Assembly: GCA_026826555.1 (NCBI GenBank)
Contig: JAKSZT010054335.1
Coordinates: forward strand, 7,813,728 to 7,877,727
Reading direction: 5' to 3'
Length of the DNA: 64,000 nt
Origin: Tolypeutes matacus
Lineage: Eukaryota > Chordata > Mammalia > Cingulata > Chlamyphoridae
Below, piece by piece: positions 33,262 through 44,463 of the stretch (the first letter of the stretch is position 1; each line of letters opens with the position of its first letter). The position numbers were made by a program, and so were the translations under genes. The notes beneath the pieces were generated by a model. It had not been told where the DNA came from and made no database searches. It saw nothing but the letters and a program-made list of their open reading frames with translations.

Positions 33262-34990
33262 GTCCACATGGTGAGTCTTGGGTGCATTTCCCAATTTACT
33301 AATGTGGTTGAAGGACTTTTCATATTTTTATTGGCCATTTGCATTTCCTCTTTTAAGTCTCTATTCAAGACTTCTGCCCAATTTTCAGTTAGGTTTTCTG
33401 AGTCATGGCAGCTCTTTTATATTAAACATTTCTTAGTTACATCATCTTCTCTTGCTCTGTGTCAAGCTCTTTCCGGCGGCTGATGGACAGGAGCTCCTTA
33501 ATGAGGTCAATTGCTTTAATCAATGCATTTTTTGTTAATGTTTTTGTCTCATATTAAAAGATCTTTCCTTATGCAATGTCAGGACCGTATCCTCCTGTAG
33601 TAGCCTCTGAAATCTTCGTGGCCCCTCCTTTACAGCACCTGAATTGATTTTTGTGTCCGCTGCCAGAGGTGCCGGGCTTTCTCTCTAAGAGCACGCATAC
33701 CGGAGCATGCACTGCATTTGGAAAAGCCTTTTTTTGCCAATGACCTTTAATGCCTCCTTTCTCCTAAATCAACCATTTATTTAAGAATGAGGTCTGAGTC
33801 TAGACTGTCTATTCTGTTCCCTTAGGATATTCTTCTACCCCTGTTTCTATACCACGCTGCCTTGGCGGCTAACGCTTTGTGTCGATCTTGCTACCTGATA
33901 AGGCGAGCCTGCACCTCACTCTTCTTCAAGAGTCTTGGCCAGTCTTAGCCCTTTACAATTCCATATAAATTTTAGAACCAATTTATCAAACTCCACAAAA
34001 TAGACCTGCTGGAGTTAATACATCAATTGGGGAAGAACTGAAACCTTACAATATTGAGTCCTCTGATTAATGGCCAGAGCACACGTTTGCATTTCTGTAG
34101 GGCCACCTGAAGACCTGTCAGCACCGTCTTATAACTTTCTTCAAAGAGTTTTTCACAAATGTCATTACTTATCTTTAGATACATCACAATCTTAATGATA
34201 TTATCAATTCTACTTTTCCTGATTGTTTGTTGCTGGTATATAAAATGCAATGTTTACATATATGGATCCATATCCAGCAAATTTGGAAAGCTTGCTTATC
34301 AGTTCTAATGTAGCTGTAGATTCTTTGGAACTGTCTGGACATATATGCAAAAAAGTGTCAGTTTGTCTCTTTGTTGTCATTTCTGGCTAGACCTCCAGGT
34401 CAGCGCTGAAGTGCAGCGGCGTGTGGGGCCCGTTTGTCTTTTTCTGGACCTCGAAGGTGAGGCTGTGAGTGATTTGTGGATGCGCTTTGCCAGATGACGG
34501 CAGCTCCTTCTAGTCCAGGGTGGCTGCAGTTTTCTCTCCCACGACCCTGACTGTCACCAGGTGCTGCTTCTGCCTTAACAGAAGTGATCACACGATTCTT
34601 CTGTAATCTGCCAACACGGGGATGACGCATGGCGCTGGCTAGTGGCACTGTTCTCAGCCACTGCGTAGCATCCTTTCCATTCGTTGCGGGATTTAATTTC
34701 CTAATAACTTAAATCCATGCTCCTGAGTGATAGTTGACCTGAATTTTCCTTTCTTTGCTGTCCTGAGAGGTTTTGTTATTAAAGTTAACCTACTTCCTTA
34801 AAACGAGTTGGGAAGTAGCCCTTTTTATATTACCTCAAAGAGATGGTGTAAGTTGGGGCTGTTTATTCCTTGACTGTTTGGTAGGCTTTACTAAAGAACT
34901 TCTTTGGACACCTCGTTTTCTTTGTGGTTATAGACATTTGCTGTCATATTTCTGAAAAATATTTTTTCAGTGCCCTTTCTTGATATATCA
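33262..34990 (-). mobile_element. Old LINE-1, antisense (ORF2)
   Basis: On the minus strand this is decayed ORF2 running from the C-terminal region (33262-33500: 'TTCATATTTTTATTGGCCATTTGC' and similar) back through the RT region. The sequence 'AATTCCATATAAATTTTAGAACC' is at about 33957-33979, and 'AACGAGTTGGGAAGTAGCC' and 'CTGTTTGGTAGGCTTTAC' at 34802-34893. Stops are dense and no ends are defined. Confidence 0.65.
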
Positions 34991-36333
34991 GTGTTAGAGC
35001 CTATGCTTTACCTTCCTTGTAAGATACTTGAGGATTTGGCTCTACATCCCCCATTCTAACCCACTGCTCCTCCGTCTGCCCAATGGCATATTATTGCATT
35101 TTTGCTTACAGTTTTATAAACAAAATGTTCACAAACATTATTATTTCTAGAGTGAAATGTATGAAAGTGCACATTCAATAGTGTAATTAGAAACTATAAA
35201 TAGCCTCATATCAGTTCAAGCCAGATTCCGCCCAAATGTGTTTAGGTCAGACCCCATGGAACAGCTAAATGAGCTTCTAAACGATTATCGCTGACTTTCT
35301 GGCCTATGGATTTTGGAAATGCAGGTATCGCCAAGTGTTAAAAAACTGGGCTCATTTTGTCGGTAATCCCCCTCCAGGCGCTGCACTGCACTTTCCTCCG
35401 TGATGCTGTCAGCTCCTTCACATCTACCTGCTGTTGTTGGAAAACGTGGGGAGCTCCCCGAGGGCTAATATCTCCTTTGCAATTCTCTGTACTTATAGGT
35501 GATACCATTTTTACACTTTTACTATCATTTTGGCAGGGCTTTGGGAGGAGGGACGAGGCTGGCAGCCTCCACCTGTCTTCCTGGGTCTGAGAAACCCAGC
35601 GAGAGCCACATGCCTGCGTACCATAGTCAACAAAACGAAACCTGCAGGTGAGCCAATGCGCCCTGCAGACGCCCGTTAGCAGCCTTCTGTGGGCGCAGGG
35701 CAGGTCTCGCTCCTCCTCGGATGTCACCCACTGGTTCTTCCTTCCCAGCCGCTCGTTACACTCCACGATACTGGCCTCCAAGCCCCCCGCCCTGTTGCCT
35801 GCCCCTCCCCTAATTCTGAGGGTGGGACTTGGTCTTAAGGGCGACGAGCACGCAAGGTCTAGGTCAGGTATTCGCAGGTTGCTCTGTAGGAAGTCAGGTC
35901 CACTCTCGTGAGTCTAGAAGGAAATTGGGCCCAAGAAGTTGGCCTGAAAGGGCTGGGGTGGGAGCCACAGTCTCCTTCCCTGGCTCAGCCGACACGGTGA
36001 GGGCGGTACAGGGACCCGAGCTGGGTCCTGAAGACAAGCAGTGTGACCCGGGGAGCGGCAGCAGCAGGGGCAGGCGGTTTGAAACTCAGTGTGGCAAGGA
36101 CAAAGCCCTCGGGGAAGAGCAGCCTGGTTTGGGCCGTTTGTTGTGGTCAGAGGACTAATATTAGGGTGGAGTGAGGGAGGACGCAGGCTGGAAAGGCCGG
36201 ATCACGGAGAACCCTCAGATCTGTGAAGCTCTTTCCTACTGTGACGGGAACCACAAGAGGATTTGAGCAGAGCTGCCCACGGCTCAGACCCACAGCCTGG
36301 GGGAGACAACGGGGAAGCCCCTCCACACAAGTC
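34991..36333. other. Unique DNA up to the assembly gap
   Basis: No recognised gene; mildly GC-rich after 35380. Open frames on both strands overlap and show no motif. Confidence 0.35.
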
Positions 36334-36343
36334 NNNNNNNNNN
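36334..36343. other. Assembly gap (10 N)
   Basis: Ten N lie immediately before a direct repeat, so the gap probably marks an unresolved tandem array whose true length is unknown. Confidence 0.95.
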
Positions 36344-36344
36344 G

Positions 36345-36402
36345 CGTCTTCCTCCTCTACGCCCCAAGGCTGCCCGCGGTCTTCCTCCTCTACGCCCCAC
36401 GG
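36345..36402 (+). repeat. Short tandem repeat beside the gap
   Basis: GTCTTCCTCCTCTACGCCCC occurs at about 36346-36365 and again about 32 bp later (36378-36398) with only a short spacer (AAGGCTGCCCGCG). It looks like the visible edge of a collapsed GC-rich repeat. Confidence 0.75.
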
Positions 36403-37647
36403 TGCGTGCACCTTCCTTGTTATTTGTGAACCGTCAGAGCTGAGATGGGGTGAATGTGTGTCCTTCCTTCTTAAAATGACTTGGTGAATGTCTTCTCTTG
36501 GGCTACAGGAGTTTCTTCTGCAGACAAAGTGTCTAGTGGGCATTAGATTTATCTCATGAATTTCTAGCTCATTATTGGGAGGGAAGGGGAACTGATTTCA
36601 CCATGATATAAGTTAAAAATCATCACTGATTGAATCAGAACAATTGTTCAGGCTGCATTCTGGTGTCTGAAGAGCTCTGCCAAGCCACAAGGAAGGACTT
36701 TTCTCTCTTTCTATTCATCTCCTTTTCAGTTTTCCTCTTAAAATTAATATCATATTTGTAACCTTAAACTTTAAGTACAAATAAAACACCTCTTTTAATT
36801 TTTCATGAGCTGTTCTTTTATTTCATTCGACTTAACATGGGAAGTTAGCTAATACTTCAGTCATGTTTATTGGACAATGAGCTCATCTATAAATAATCAC
36901 TGTCCCTGGAAAGAAATAACATGTGAATAGTGTGTTCTAATATTTTAGCAAGAAGGTGGAAGTTCCTGCAGCTGGTTCTTGATGGAAAGCACTGGTGTGT
37001 TTCTTTCACACAGGCTAGGCTTTGTCAAAGCAAATGAACAGTCAAGCATCTAGCTAGGAGGTGAAATCCCAGCAAACCTCAATGAGAAGCCAAAGCGAGC
37101 TGTACCTACATCAGGAAAGCACATGCCCAGGGCATGCTGCCGGGTACCCTGTGTTGAGTAGAGGCCCAATTCCTTAGCACAGTCTTGAAGAGAGGCACAA
37201 GGGTGAGCCCACAGTTCTTGAGGGACTATGGTTTATCTGTACAAACTGACCCAGCCCTGTCCACTATGCAGTTTACCTACCCAAGAGATCTCACTGCCAA
37301 AGATAGAGAAAATGAAGATCCAGAGAGAGCCCCAAGGTAGGTTTATTCTGTGCAGAGAATTAGAGTGTGACTAATTTTCCCAAGTTGCAAGTTATCTTTA
37401 AGGTTATGGAGATAAATGTTATTAAGCCTTCATTCTTAATTCTTATTTCCCATTCATTTCTTAGTAACCTCTGAGGCCATGGCAGATGGGCTTTACTATA
37501 AGGAAGCAGTGCTCAACCCAATTCAATTTTAACAGGTATTCGTCACACAAAATGTGCACAGCTCTGAGTTTGATGCTCAGGAAGTTAGGAAATGAATCAC
37601 ACACAATTCTTGCCATCCCTCCTGGGTTCAGTCTGAATGGGGAGATA
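36403..37647. other. Unique AT-rich DNA
   Basis: No gene or recognised repeat. The last 150 bp have words seen at the end of old mammalian repeats, not assigned. Confidence 0.35.
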
Positions 37648-38008
37648 AACACATGTGAATACTCGCCCTTCCTGTCCAAGGGACCTGCACCATCTCACCC
37701 CAACACGTGAACACTTGACCTTCTTGTCCAAAGGGCCTGAGGCCATCTCACCAACATGTGGACACTTGACCTTCCTGTCCCAAGGGGCCTGCGTGCATCT
37801 CACCACCACATTGAACATTCAAGCTTATTGTCCAAGGGGCCTGTGTCCATCTCACCAACACGTGAACTCTTGACTTCTTGTCCAAGGGGCCTGTACCATT
37901 TCACCAACATATGCACACTTGACCTTCTTGTCCCAAGGACCTGCTCCATCTCACCAACACGTGAACACTTGACCTTCTTGTCCAAGAGGCCTGTGTCCAT
38001 CTCACCAA
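37648..38008 (+). repeat. Minisatellite, seven ~51-bp units
   Basis: The anchor GTCC(C)AAG recurs at 37674, 37726, 37777, 37830, 37880, 37930 and 37980, giving periods of 52, 51, 53, 50, 50 and 50. Each unit carries CACTTGACCTTCTTGTCC, AAGGGGCCTG and CATCTCACCAACACGTGAA. Units differ by small indels and substitutions, and the last three periods are equal. In places the period keeps frame and creates spurious open frames on both strands (37756-38238; 37800-38000 minus). Confidence 0.93.
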
Positions 38009-38369
38009 AAGCTCTGCAAGGCCACGATGGAGAGTTCAGACATGAGCAGATGAAGGAAATCTATGTTGACATTCTCCTTGCCCTGGGTCACCCCAACGTC
38101 ACAAGCCATGGAGGGAAACTGATAGCAGAACATATGTTAGGGCCATGTCTTAAATTGCAACTTCTCATCTCCTCATCCCCCAAGGAGGGCAAGGCCAAAG
38201 AAAAGAAAATGGAGGGGAAGGCTTTGGGGGCCCTTTAATATTGCTTTTGAAATAAACAACTTTAAATGGTGGAAAAGCTCCCCAGATGCAAATCTTTAAG
38301 TGAATAACATCATAACACATATTGATGACTTTTGAATCATAATAGGTTTCACATTTTTTCCAGTCATTT

Positions 38370-38473
38370 TCTAGCTACGTTATACTAGGCAAGATCCTGA
38401 ATTTCACTTTGCTTCAGTTTTTTCATCTGTAAAATGGGGAAGATAAAAATGCTAATCTCAAAAGTTTAATTGA
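38370..38473 (+). mobile_element. MIR SINE relic
   Basis: 'TTTGCTTCAGTTTTTTCATCTGTAAAATGGGGAAGATAAAAATGC' is the central MIR motif. A small LINE-1 fragment inserted at its 3' side. Confidence 0.75.
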
Positions 38474-38585
38474 ATAGGGGACTCTGTGTGAGGGGGAGGG
38501 AGGAGGTATACGGGAATCCCCTATACTTTGGATGTAATTTTTCTGTAATCAAAAACTTCTTTAAAAATAAAGTTTATTAAATGAA
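38474..38585 (+). mobile_element. 112-bp LINE-1 3' end with target duplication
   Basis: A G-rich run (GAGGGGGAGGGAGGAGG) then 'TATACGGGAATCCCCTATACTTT', 'TTTTCTGTAATCAAAAACTTC' and 'AAAATAAAG' are the 3' UTR end of an older LINE-1 family. AAAAGTTTAATTGA (38460-38473) and AAAAGTTTAACTGA (38586-38599) form a 14-bp duplication with one mismatch. Confidence 0.85.
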
Positions 38586-38599
38586 AAAAGTTTAACTGA

Positions 38600-40665
38600 T
38601 GGGCTGAATGAGACCTTGTGTCTGCATTCTGGGTGACCTCCAGTCTTCCAGGCACAAATTTTCATAGGAAAACTAAACATGGATTGGGACAACTCCCACC
38701 CACCCCTGCTCCTTGTCCAGCCTCCTTTGTCCACTGACTTTGCCCTAAACAAGGACCAGCCACTTCCGCTCCGTTCTTCAAAGCATCATTAGCCCAAACG
38801 TGTGTGTGACCGGCCTCTAGGGTAGGTGGGGAGCCAGGAGGGCGGCCGCTTTCCCGTCCGCCCTGCACTCTGCCCGCTGCTGATCTGGGTGCCTCCTCCC
38901 TGCTTTGCTCTTCTCGTGGAAGAGCCGCTCCCCTCCATTCCCAGGGCGCCAACACCGGCCTCCTGTGTGCCTCGGACTAAGTGGTTGAGAAAACCGGACG
39001 GTGGCTAGAGCAAGAGCAGAGAACAGGAAACACCAAAAACAGAACACTTGACATTTTAGACTCGATTATCCAGAATTCTTCCCCATTACTGTGAGAACGG
39101 GAAAGAAGGGAGGCAGTGAAAAGCACAGAGGCCCCCCCTTCCCCAAAACGTAAGTGACACGGCTCGTGGGAAGCCGCAGTAAGCCGTGGCTCCCTCCACA
39201 TGCGCTCTCCCGTTCAGTCCCAAACCACTGCCACACCTGCGAGTGGGAAGGGTGCAAAGCCCTTCCTCTAATCCACGTCTGCTCAGCAGCCCCTGCACAT
39301 TCTCTGCTGCTTAGCGTCTCTGTGGGCAGCAGGCTTCGAGCTCAGAGCCACCTTTGCCAGCGGGGCGCCTGGAGCTGTCGTCTCCTGACTCACGTGCTTT
39401 GGCAAGAAGCACCAGGCTGCCGAGTCCACAGCCCAGTCCATCCTGCTGTTCCGTAGGTGGATTAGCCAGTGCACAGAGCAGTCCTGCTGGCCCAGGCTTC
39501 CTCTCCTCCTTCCATCCAGCCAGGTTCCAGGACTGTGCAGGAGCAGGACGATGCCTGAGACCAGAGAGCAGGGACTCCCCGAGGCCGTGCCAGGCGGACT
39601 CTGGGTTGCTAGGAGACCTGGTGGGAAAATGAAGGCCTCTTGACGTGACTCACGGTTTAATTCGAATTAACAAGTTTAACGTAGTGGGTGATGCTGTGTT
39701 GCTAAAGCAACGACATTGATGTTGGTTTACTAATAGAAAGATGTCTCTGCATGTTTATTGCTTCTTACGTGGCCTATTTTAATTTTTGAGCATGCTGGAT
39801 CATTTGTATTTTTTTAACTTAACAACGATCCCTTATTACAATAGGGCCAAGCAGCGAAACTGTGAAGTTCAATGTAATGGAAATGTATTGAAGTCTCTCT
39901 GCAAACATTGCTGCCAAGTGGCTTTGCGTGGATAGCACAAAGCCAGGCTCTGCAGAAGGCTGGGTGTGATTCTGCCTGCTGCAATGTAGGGCTTTTCCAT
40001 TCAACTTAGACATCACAAAGATGTTGAGTGAAGACTCAATTCTCGACCTCGCTCTCTTCCCAAACCACTGCAAAGCCCTCCGCTGTGTGTGGCTCACTCA
40101 GTGCACGATATCTGCAGCCTCCACTTGCACGGACGCATTAGCTCTGTATTCTTCTCTTCTCTTCTCAGTAGCCCGAGAAATGGAACTAGTGAGCACATCC
40201 TTCTACAGTAATTCTCATTATGTCAAATCAGAATCACAGTTTGCAAAATGACTTATGCCTCCAAAGCTTATGCTACGGCAATGCTTGGAGTCGCATACGA
40301 TCTCTGCCAGGAGAAAATGTCCTTTACAGCACGACTGCAACGCTAATGCCGTTCTGCTGACACCCAGCCCCCGCCAGCCAGGCACGTTCAGGGCTCAGGC
40401 TGTGAGTCCAAGGCAGCCACTACTCGGGCCGACACAACTGTCAACACAAATAGTCCGACCCTGAAACTCCATGGCAAAAGCTGGCCTTGAGGACACTGTC
40501 CGCATGACCAAGAACACGGCTGAAATGGTCCTTGCAAGACCGTCATCTTTCAAGAACACAACATTTTCAAGATAGCGGTCTTTCAAAAAGGACATTTTTA
40601 ATTCTCATAGAACTCTCTCATCTCCTAGGAGACGCCCACAGACGCCACTGTGGGACGCACCGACG
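38600..40665. other. Unique DNA, GC-rich first half
   Basis: 38650-39640 is GC-rich with overlapping open frames on both strands; 39640-40660 is more AT-rich. I recognise no repeat or gene. This is one of the longer repeat-free stretches, so constraint could be tested here. Confidence 0.35.
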
Positions 40666-41064
40666 TGTCAGTCGGCGTTCTCGGGAGCGGAACCTCATAC
40701 ACACTGTGAGATTTGCAGGATTGGCTCGAGTGGCTGCGGGGTGCCCACGTCCAAACTCCCTGGGGCAGGCTGCAAGCTGGGAGCTCCGATGAAGGTTTTC
40801 GGTGAATTCCCTCAGAGAAGCTGGCTGGCTGGAGCAGCGATGGGGATTCCTCCTTCTGACTGCTGACATCATCAGTTCTCCTTTCAAGGCCTTCAGCTGA
40901 CTGGGGTGAGACTTCCTCAGTTGGTTGTAGATACAATCAGCCATAGATGCAAAAATCAACTTACCGATGACTTAAACCCATGAAACATCCTCACAGTAAT
41001 CATCAGGCCAGTGCTTGTGTGACCAAACTCCTGGACACCACACCCTGGCCACGCTGACCAGGAA
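40666..41064 (-). mobile_element. ERVL MLT2-like LTR (antisense), relative of 19746-20178
   Basis: It shares with the earlier LTR 'GGGGCAGGCTGCAAG', 'CTGACATCATCAGTTCTCC-TTCAAGGCCTTCAGCTGA', 'TTGGTTGTAGATACAATCAGCC', 'CATCCTCACAGTAATCATCAGGCCAG' and a CACGCTGAC 3' end. The outer ends are more decayed and CpG-enriched than those of the other copy. Confidence 0.7.
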
Positions 41065-42899
41065 CCAGCCACCACAGCCAATCCCTGTGAGCCCCTCTGT
41101 TGTTCAGGAGAGGAAGAGGTTGAGCGAGAGAAGAGGCTGGCTCAGGGGCCACACCTGCCTCGTGGCGCGGCTGGAGCCACGTTCTACCCACCTGCGTGTC
41201 TGCATCATTCCAGATGACATGCTGTGAAGCAACTTTGGTCCACTCATTCCTTACATAAAAAATGGCGCCGCTAAGGGGAACTTAGTCTTTTTTTAGTTTT
41301 TGTTTGTTTGTTTCCATTAAAACAGGGAGACTTGGAGTTGATTGCTTATTGTTAATATCTATTTGCTGAGGCTAACTTTGTTTTAAACTACAACCAGAGC
41401 TCCCTCTAATGGCTATTTATTTGGACAGCATATTTTTTGGAAAATGAAACATACCTGGTCCATATGGAACGGAGGACTTATATTATTATTATATAATGAG
41501 TCATTATTTCCCTTTACAACTAGATTATTTGTACCCCAGTCTATAGGCTCTAGAAAACCACGAGTCTCCGCCCCTCTGAATAGGACATCAGTATAAGTGA
41601 AAACAAACTTACCTGAATTTAAGGAGCTTAAAAAAGGTGAAAATAAAAAATGTTTGGATCCTGCGATTACTGTCAGTAATATGCAGGGTATTTTTCCTGG
41701 CAGCGTCAATCTGTGTGGCTTCAACTAATCAGTGTCAGGTCACGCTGACACTGAAGAACACACAAAAACAGATCTGTGATCACTGATTTCTAAAAGTACC
41801 GTATAAAAATAATATAAAAAGACATTCAACCAAAACATCAACTCTGCTGATTTTGCATTTTACATTTCACACTAATGTCACATTTGACTTGCTCTCACGG
41901 CAATTCTGAAAGACAAGCCGGCACGAATAGCCTGAGCTCAGGCACAGGTGCACAGGCTGACCCCACGGGCAGTGGGCGACCTCTGAAACGGTGCCCTTCC
42001 CATTAAAGCGCCTCAACGGCTTGGCAAAGAATTTGGCAGCAAAAGGACGTCTCCTTCTTGGGGAAGACACTTCACAGAGTAATTGCCCAGGCAATTAATT
42101 AAGAGGAATTGTGACTAACACATGTAGAAAGTTGGTCACTGAGCAAATACTTATCACCAGTATTTTTAGGCAATATTTTGCATTTTTCTAATCAACTCAC
42201 AACGAGTAAATTCTAAGGCCACACATGCAAACGTGTTTCATGGGGCGTTATGCATAAGAATTCTGTGGTCAAATCAGTTTGGGAAATTCTTTGTTAAAAC
42301 TGAACAGAAGAAAATAAATAATAAAAAATTTTAAAAAAGATGAAAAATAAAAAAGCCAAGAAGAGGGAAAAAACCAAATGAAGGAAAACTAAGCAGAACT
42401 GGGTTTCCTTAAACAGGGAGACTGCCGGGAGCCTCTCCGAGGCCGGGGCACCGCTGCTCTCCGCACGTGGCATGCAAGCCACAGTTTGCCTGGGATTTTT
42501 GACCCCAGAACCAACTTCTTCATACTCGAGTGCAGGGAAGGGCGAGAGTTCGTAAACTGCCTTTGGGAAAGGAGCTTGCAGGGTCCTTGAGTTTTCATGG
42601 ACCCTCCCTTCACCCACAGCGTCACCGCAGGGAAGCCCTGGAACAAATCCGGTGACCGCTGTTAACCGAACGTCTCTTAATGCAGCAAGTTGCAAGTGGC
42701 AATGAATTCCAGCAGGCAAGTGGCAGTGCGAATTACCTCGGCATTTTTCTTCAGTTTTAGATTAACTTGCAGCATTCTTTGGACTGCAACCAAATCTTTG
42801 TTTAAGCTTTGCATGGCCCCTTCACAAAGGCACTAAGAAATGTCATGTTCCATCTCCACCCCTTGCTCTCCTTCTCCAGAGCACTTTCATTTTAAAAAT
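41065..42899. other. Unique DNA
   Basis: No recognised gene. An A-rich stretch at 42302-42380 is the only low-complexity segment. Confidence 0.35.
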
Positions 42900-43300
42900 A
42901 AATGTTTATGTGATTGATTTAGTCACACTGAAAGAAATTTGGAAAATAGAGAAAAGAAGGAAAAAAAAACACCCATAATCTTGCTATTCTAACATCAGTG
43001 TTAGCATTTTTGGTGAATTTTTTTTCAGTCATTTTATTTCCTATAAATAAGAAATGTACATTTTTATGATATTGTAATCTATTTTTCATTTACTAATATA
43101 TCAAAATCTTCTTCCATTGTGAATGATTTCATAATATCCCACTAAGTAGAGGTAAGTGTACCACTATTTTCATTCACTTAGATGGTTTTGATTCTTCCAT
43201 TTTGTGCACAAAGCTTCCCCCCTATTTAAATAATCTTAGAAGAGATTTTTAGAAGCAAAATGACTAGGCAACGGATAATGTATTTTTAAGGACAGTCATT
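42900..43300 (-). mobile_element. Ancient LINE-like relic
   Basis: 'GAAAATAGAGAAAAGAAGG', 'CACCCATAATCTTGCTATTCTAACATCAGTGTTAGC' and 'CAGTCATTTTATTTCC' follow the layout of very old LINE 3' regions common in mammals. Strongly diverged; strand by analogy. Confidence 0.4.
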
Positions 43301-43436
43301 TATAAGTGTGGGCGCAGCACACAGTCAGAACCAATTTTCTTTATAAAAGCTGTCACTCATGCCCCACAAATTTGTATACTCACCTAAATCACCACAATTT
43401 CCCCCTTATACTTTCCTTCATAAAAATCCTCAATGT

Positions 43437-43515
43437 ATTTAAATGTAAATACATACTATATATAAATATATATACACTTACATATAAAATGTATACATAA
43501 ATATATGCATGTTCA
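43437..43515. repeat. AT-rich low-complexity (TA-type)
   Basis: Repeated TATAAATATATATACA-like words. Confidence 0.7.
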
Positions 43516-43724
43516 AATGTATCCACATTTTAAAGTATATAATGAATAAATTAGAGGTGAGAGCATATAATGTTATAATTTGGGGTTAGAATATAAATTA
43601 CGTTACATTACTCCATTTAAAGAGGCATTAAGAAGTGAAACCCACTGAAATGACAATGTATTTATCAATGTGAATTATATTGGCATTAAATATTAAATAG
43701 AACACAATGTGTCAGTCTCTGTGT

Positions 43725-43915
43725 CAGGGCTCTTAACAAGGGGTCTGTGAGCCTGAACTGAAATCCAGAAGTTCAGGATTCCTGGGGGGATGTGCTGGTG
43801 CGGGTGGGACATGGCTGTTGAATATCCCACAGTGCAGTGTGGGCTTAGCGAGGCGGCCGTGGCTTCACCCCGCTGGCAAAGGGGACCGTGGAGCAGAAAA
43901 GGTGAGGAACCCCTG
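43725..43915 (+). mobile_element. Short hAT-Charlie-type transposon relic
   Basis: It begins CAGGGCTCTTAACAAGGGG and ends GGTGAGGAACCCCTG, giving inverted terminal CAGGG/CCCTG ends. The flanking octamers are CTCTGTGT (43717-43724) and CTCTAGAT (43916-43923); the right one fits NTCTAGAN. At 191 bp it has no coding capacity. Confidence 0.65.
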
Positions 43916-44463
43916 CTCTAGATGAGTCAACAGGAAATGGGAGTTTTCCTCAACTTTATTATTAATTCACAGAATCCTTCTTGTTTTTTTTAATGGTTCA
44001 AAAATCAAAAAGTATGAAAATGCATGAAATGGAATGTCTTTCTCCCATTCCTATCCCTGCTTACGCTTATTTCCTTCCAAAGCTGCCTCTCAGTGGGTAC
44101 CCACTGTTATGAGTGTCTTTTCAAATTTCTTTATCCAACACAATGACATAGATAAATTTTTACTCCCCCTTTACACAAAAGGTAGCATGTTATACTACTT
44201 GCTTTTTTTCATTAAAAATATATCTCGGAGATATTTCCAGGCTGGTACATAGAATCCTCACTCATTTTTACAGTTTCATAGCATTCCATTGTATGCATGT
44301 ACTATAATTTATTTAATTAGACTAACATTGATGGACATTTGGGTTGTTTCCAAATTTTCACTAGTTCAAGTATGCTGAAATGAGGCCTTGTTCATGTGTC
44401 ATTTTGCACATGTGCCAGTATAGTTACAGGATTCCCAAAACTGCCGAATCAAAAGGCAATCGT

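Noticed and set aside
16766..38008. CRISPR-like regular repeats
   Set aside because: The direct repeats here are a purine microsatellite and a minisatellite in mammalian DNA. There are no conserved repeats separated by unique spacers and no cas genes.
37756..38238. 160-codon frame with a repeated peptide
   Set aside because: An artefact of the ~51-bp minisatellite, whose period is partly a multiple of three. The frame is not kept across all units.
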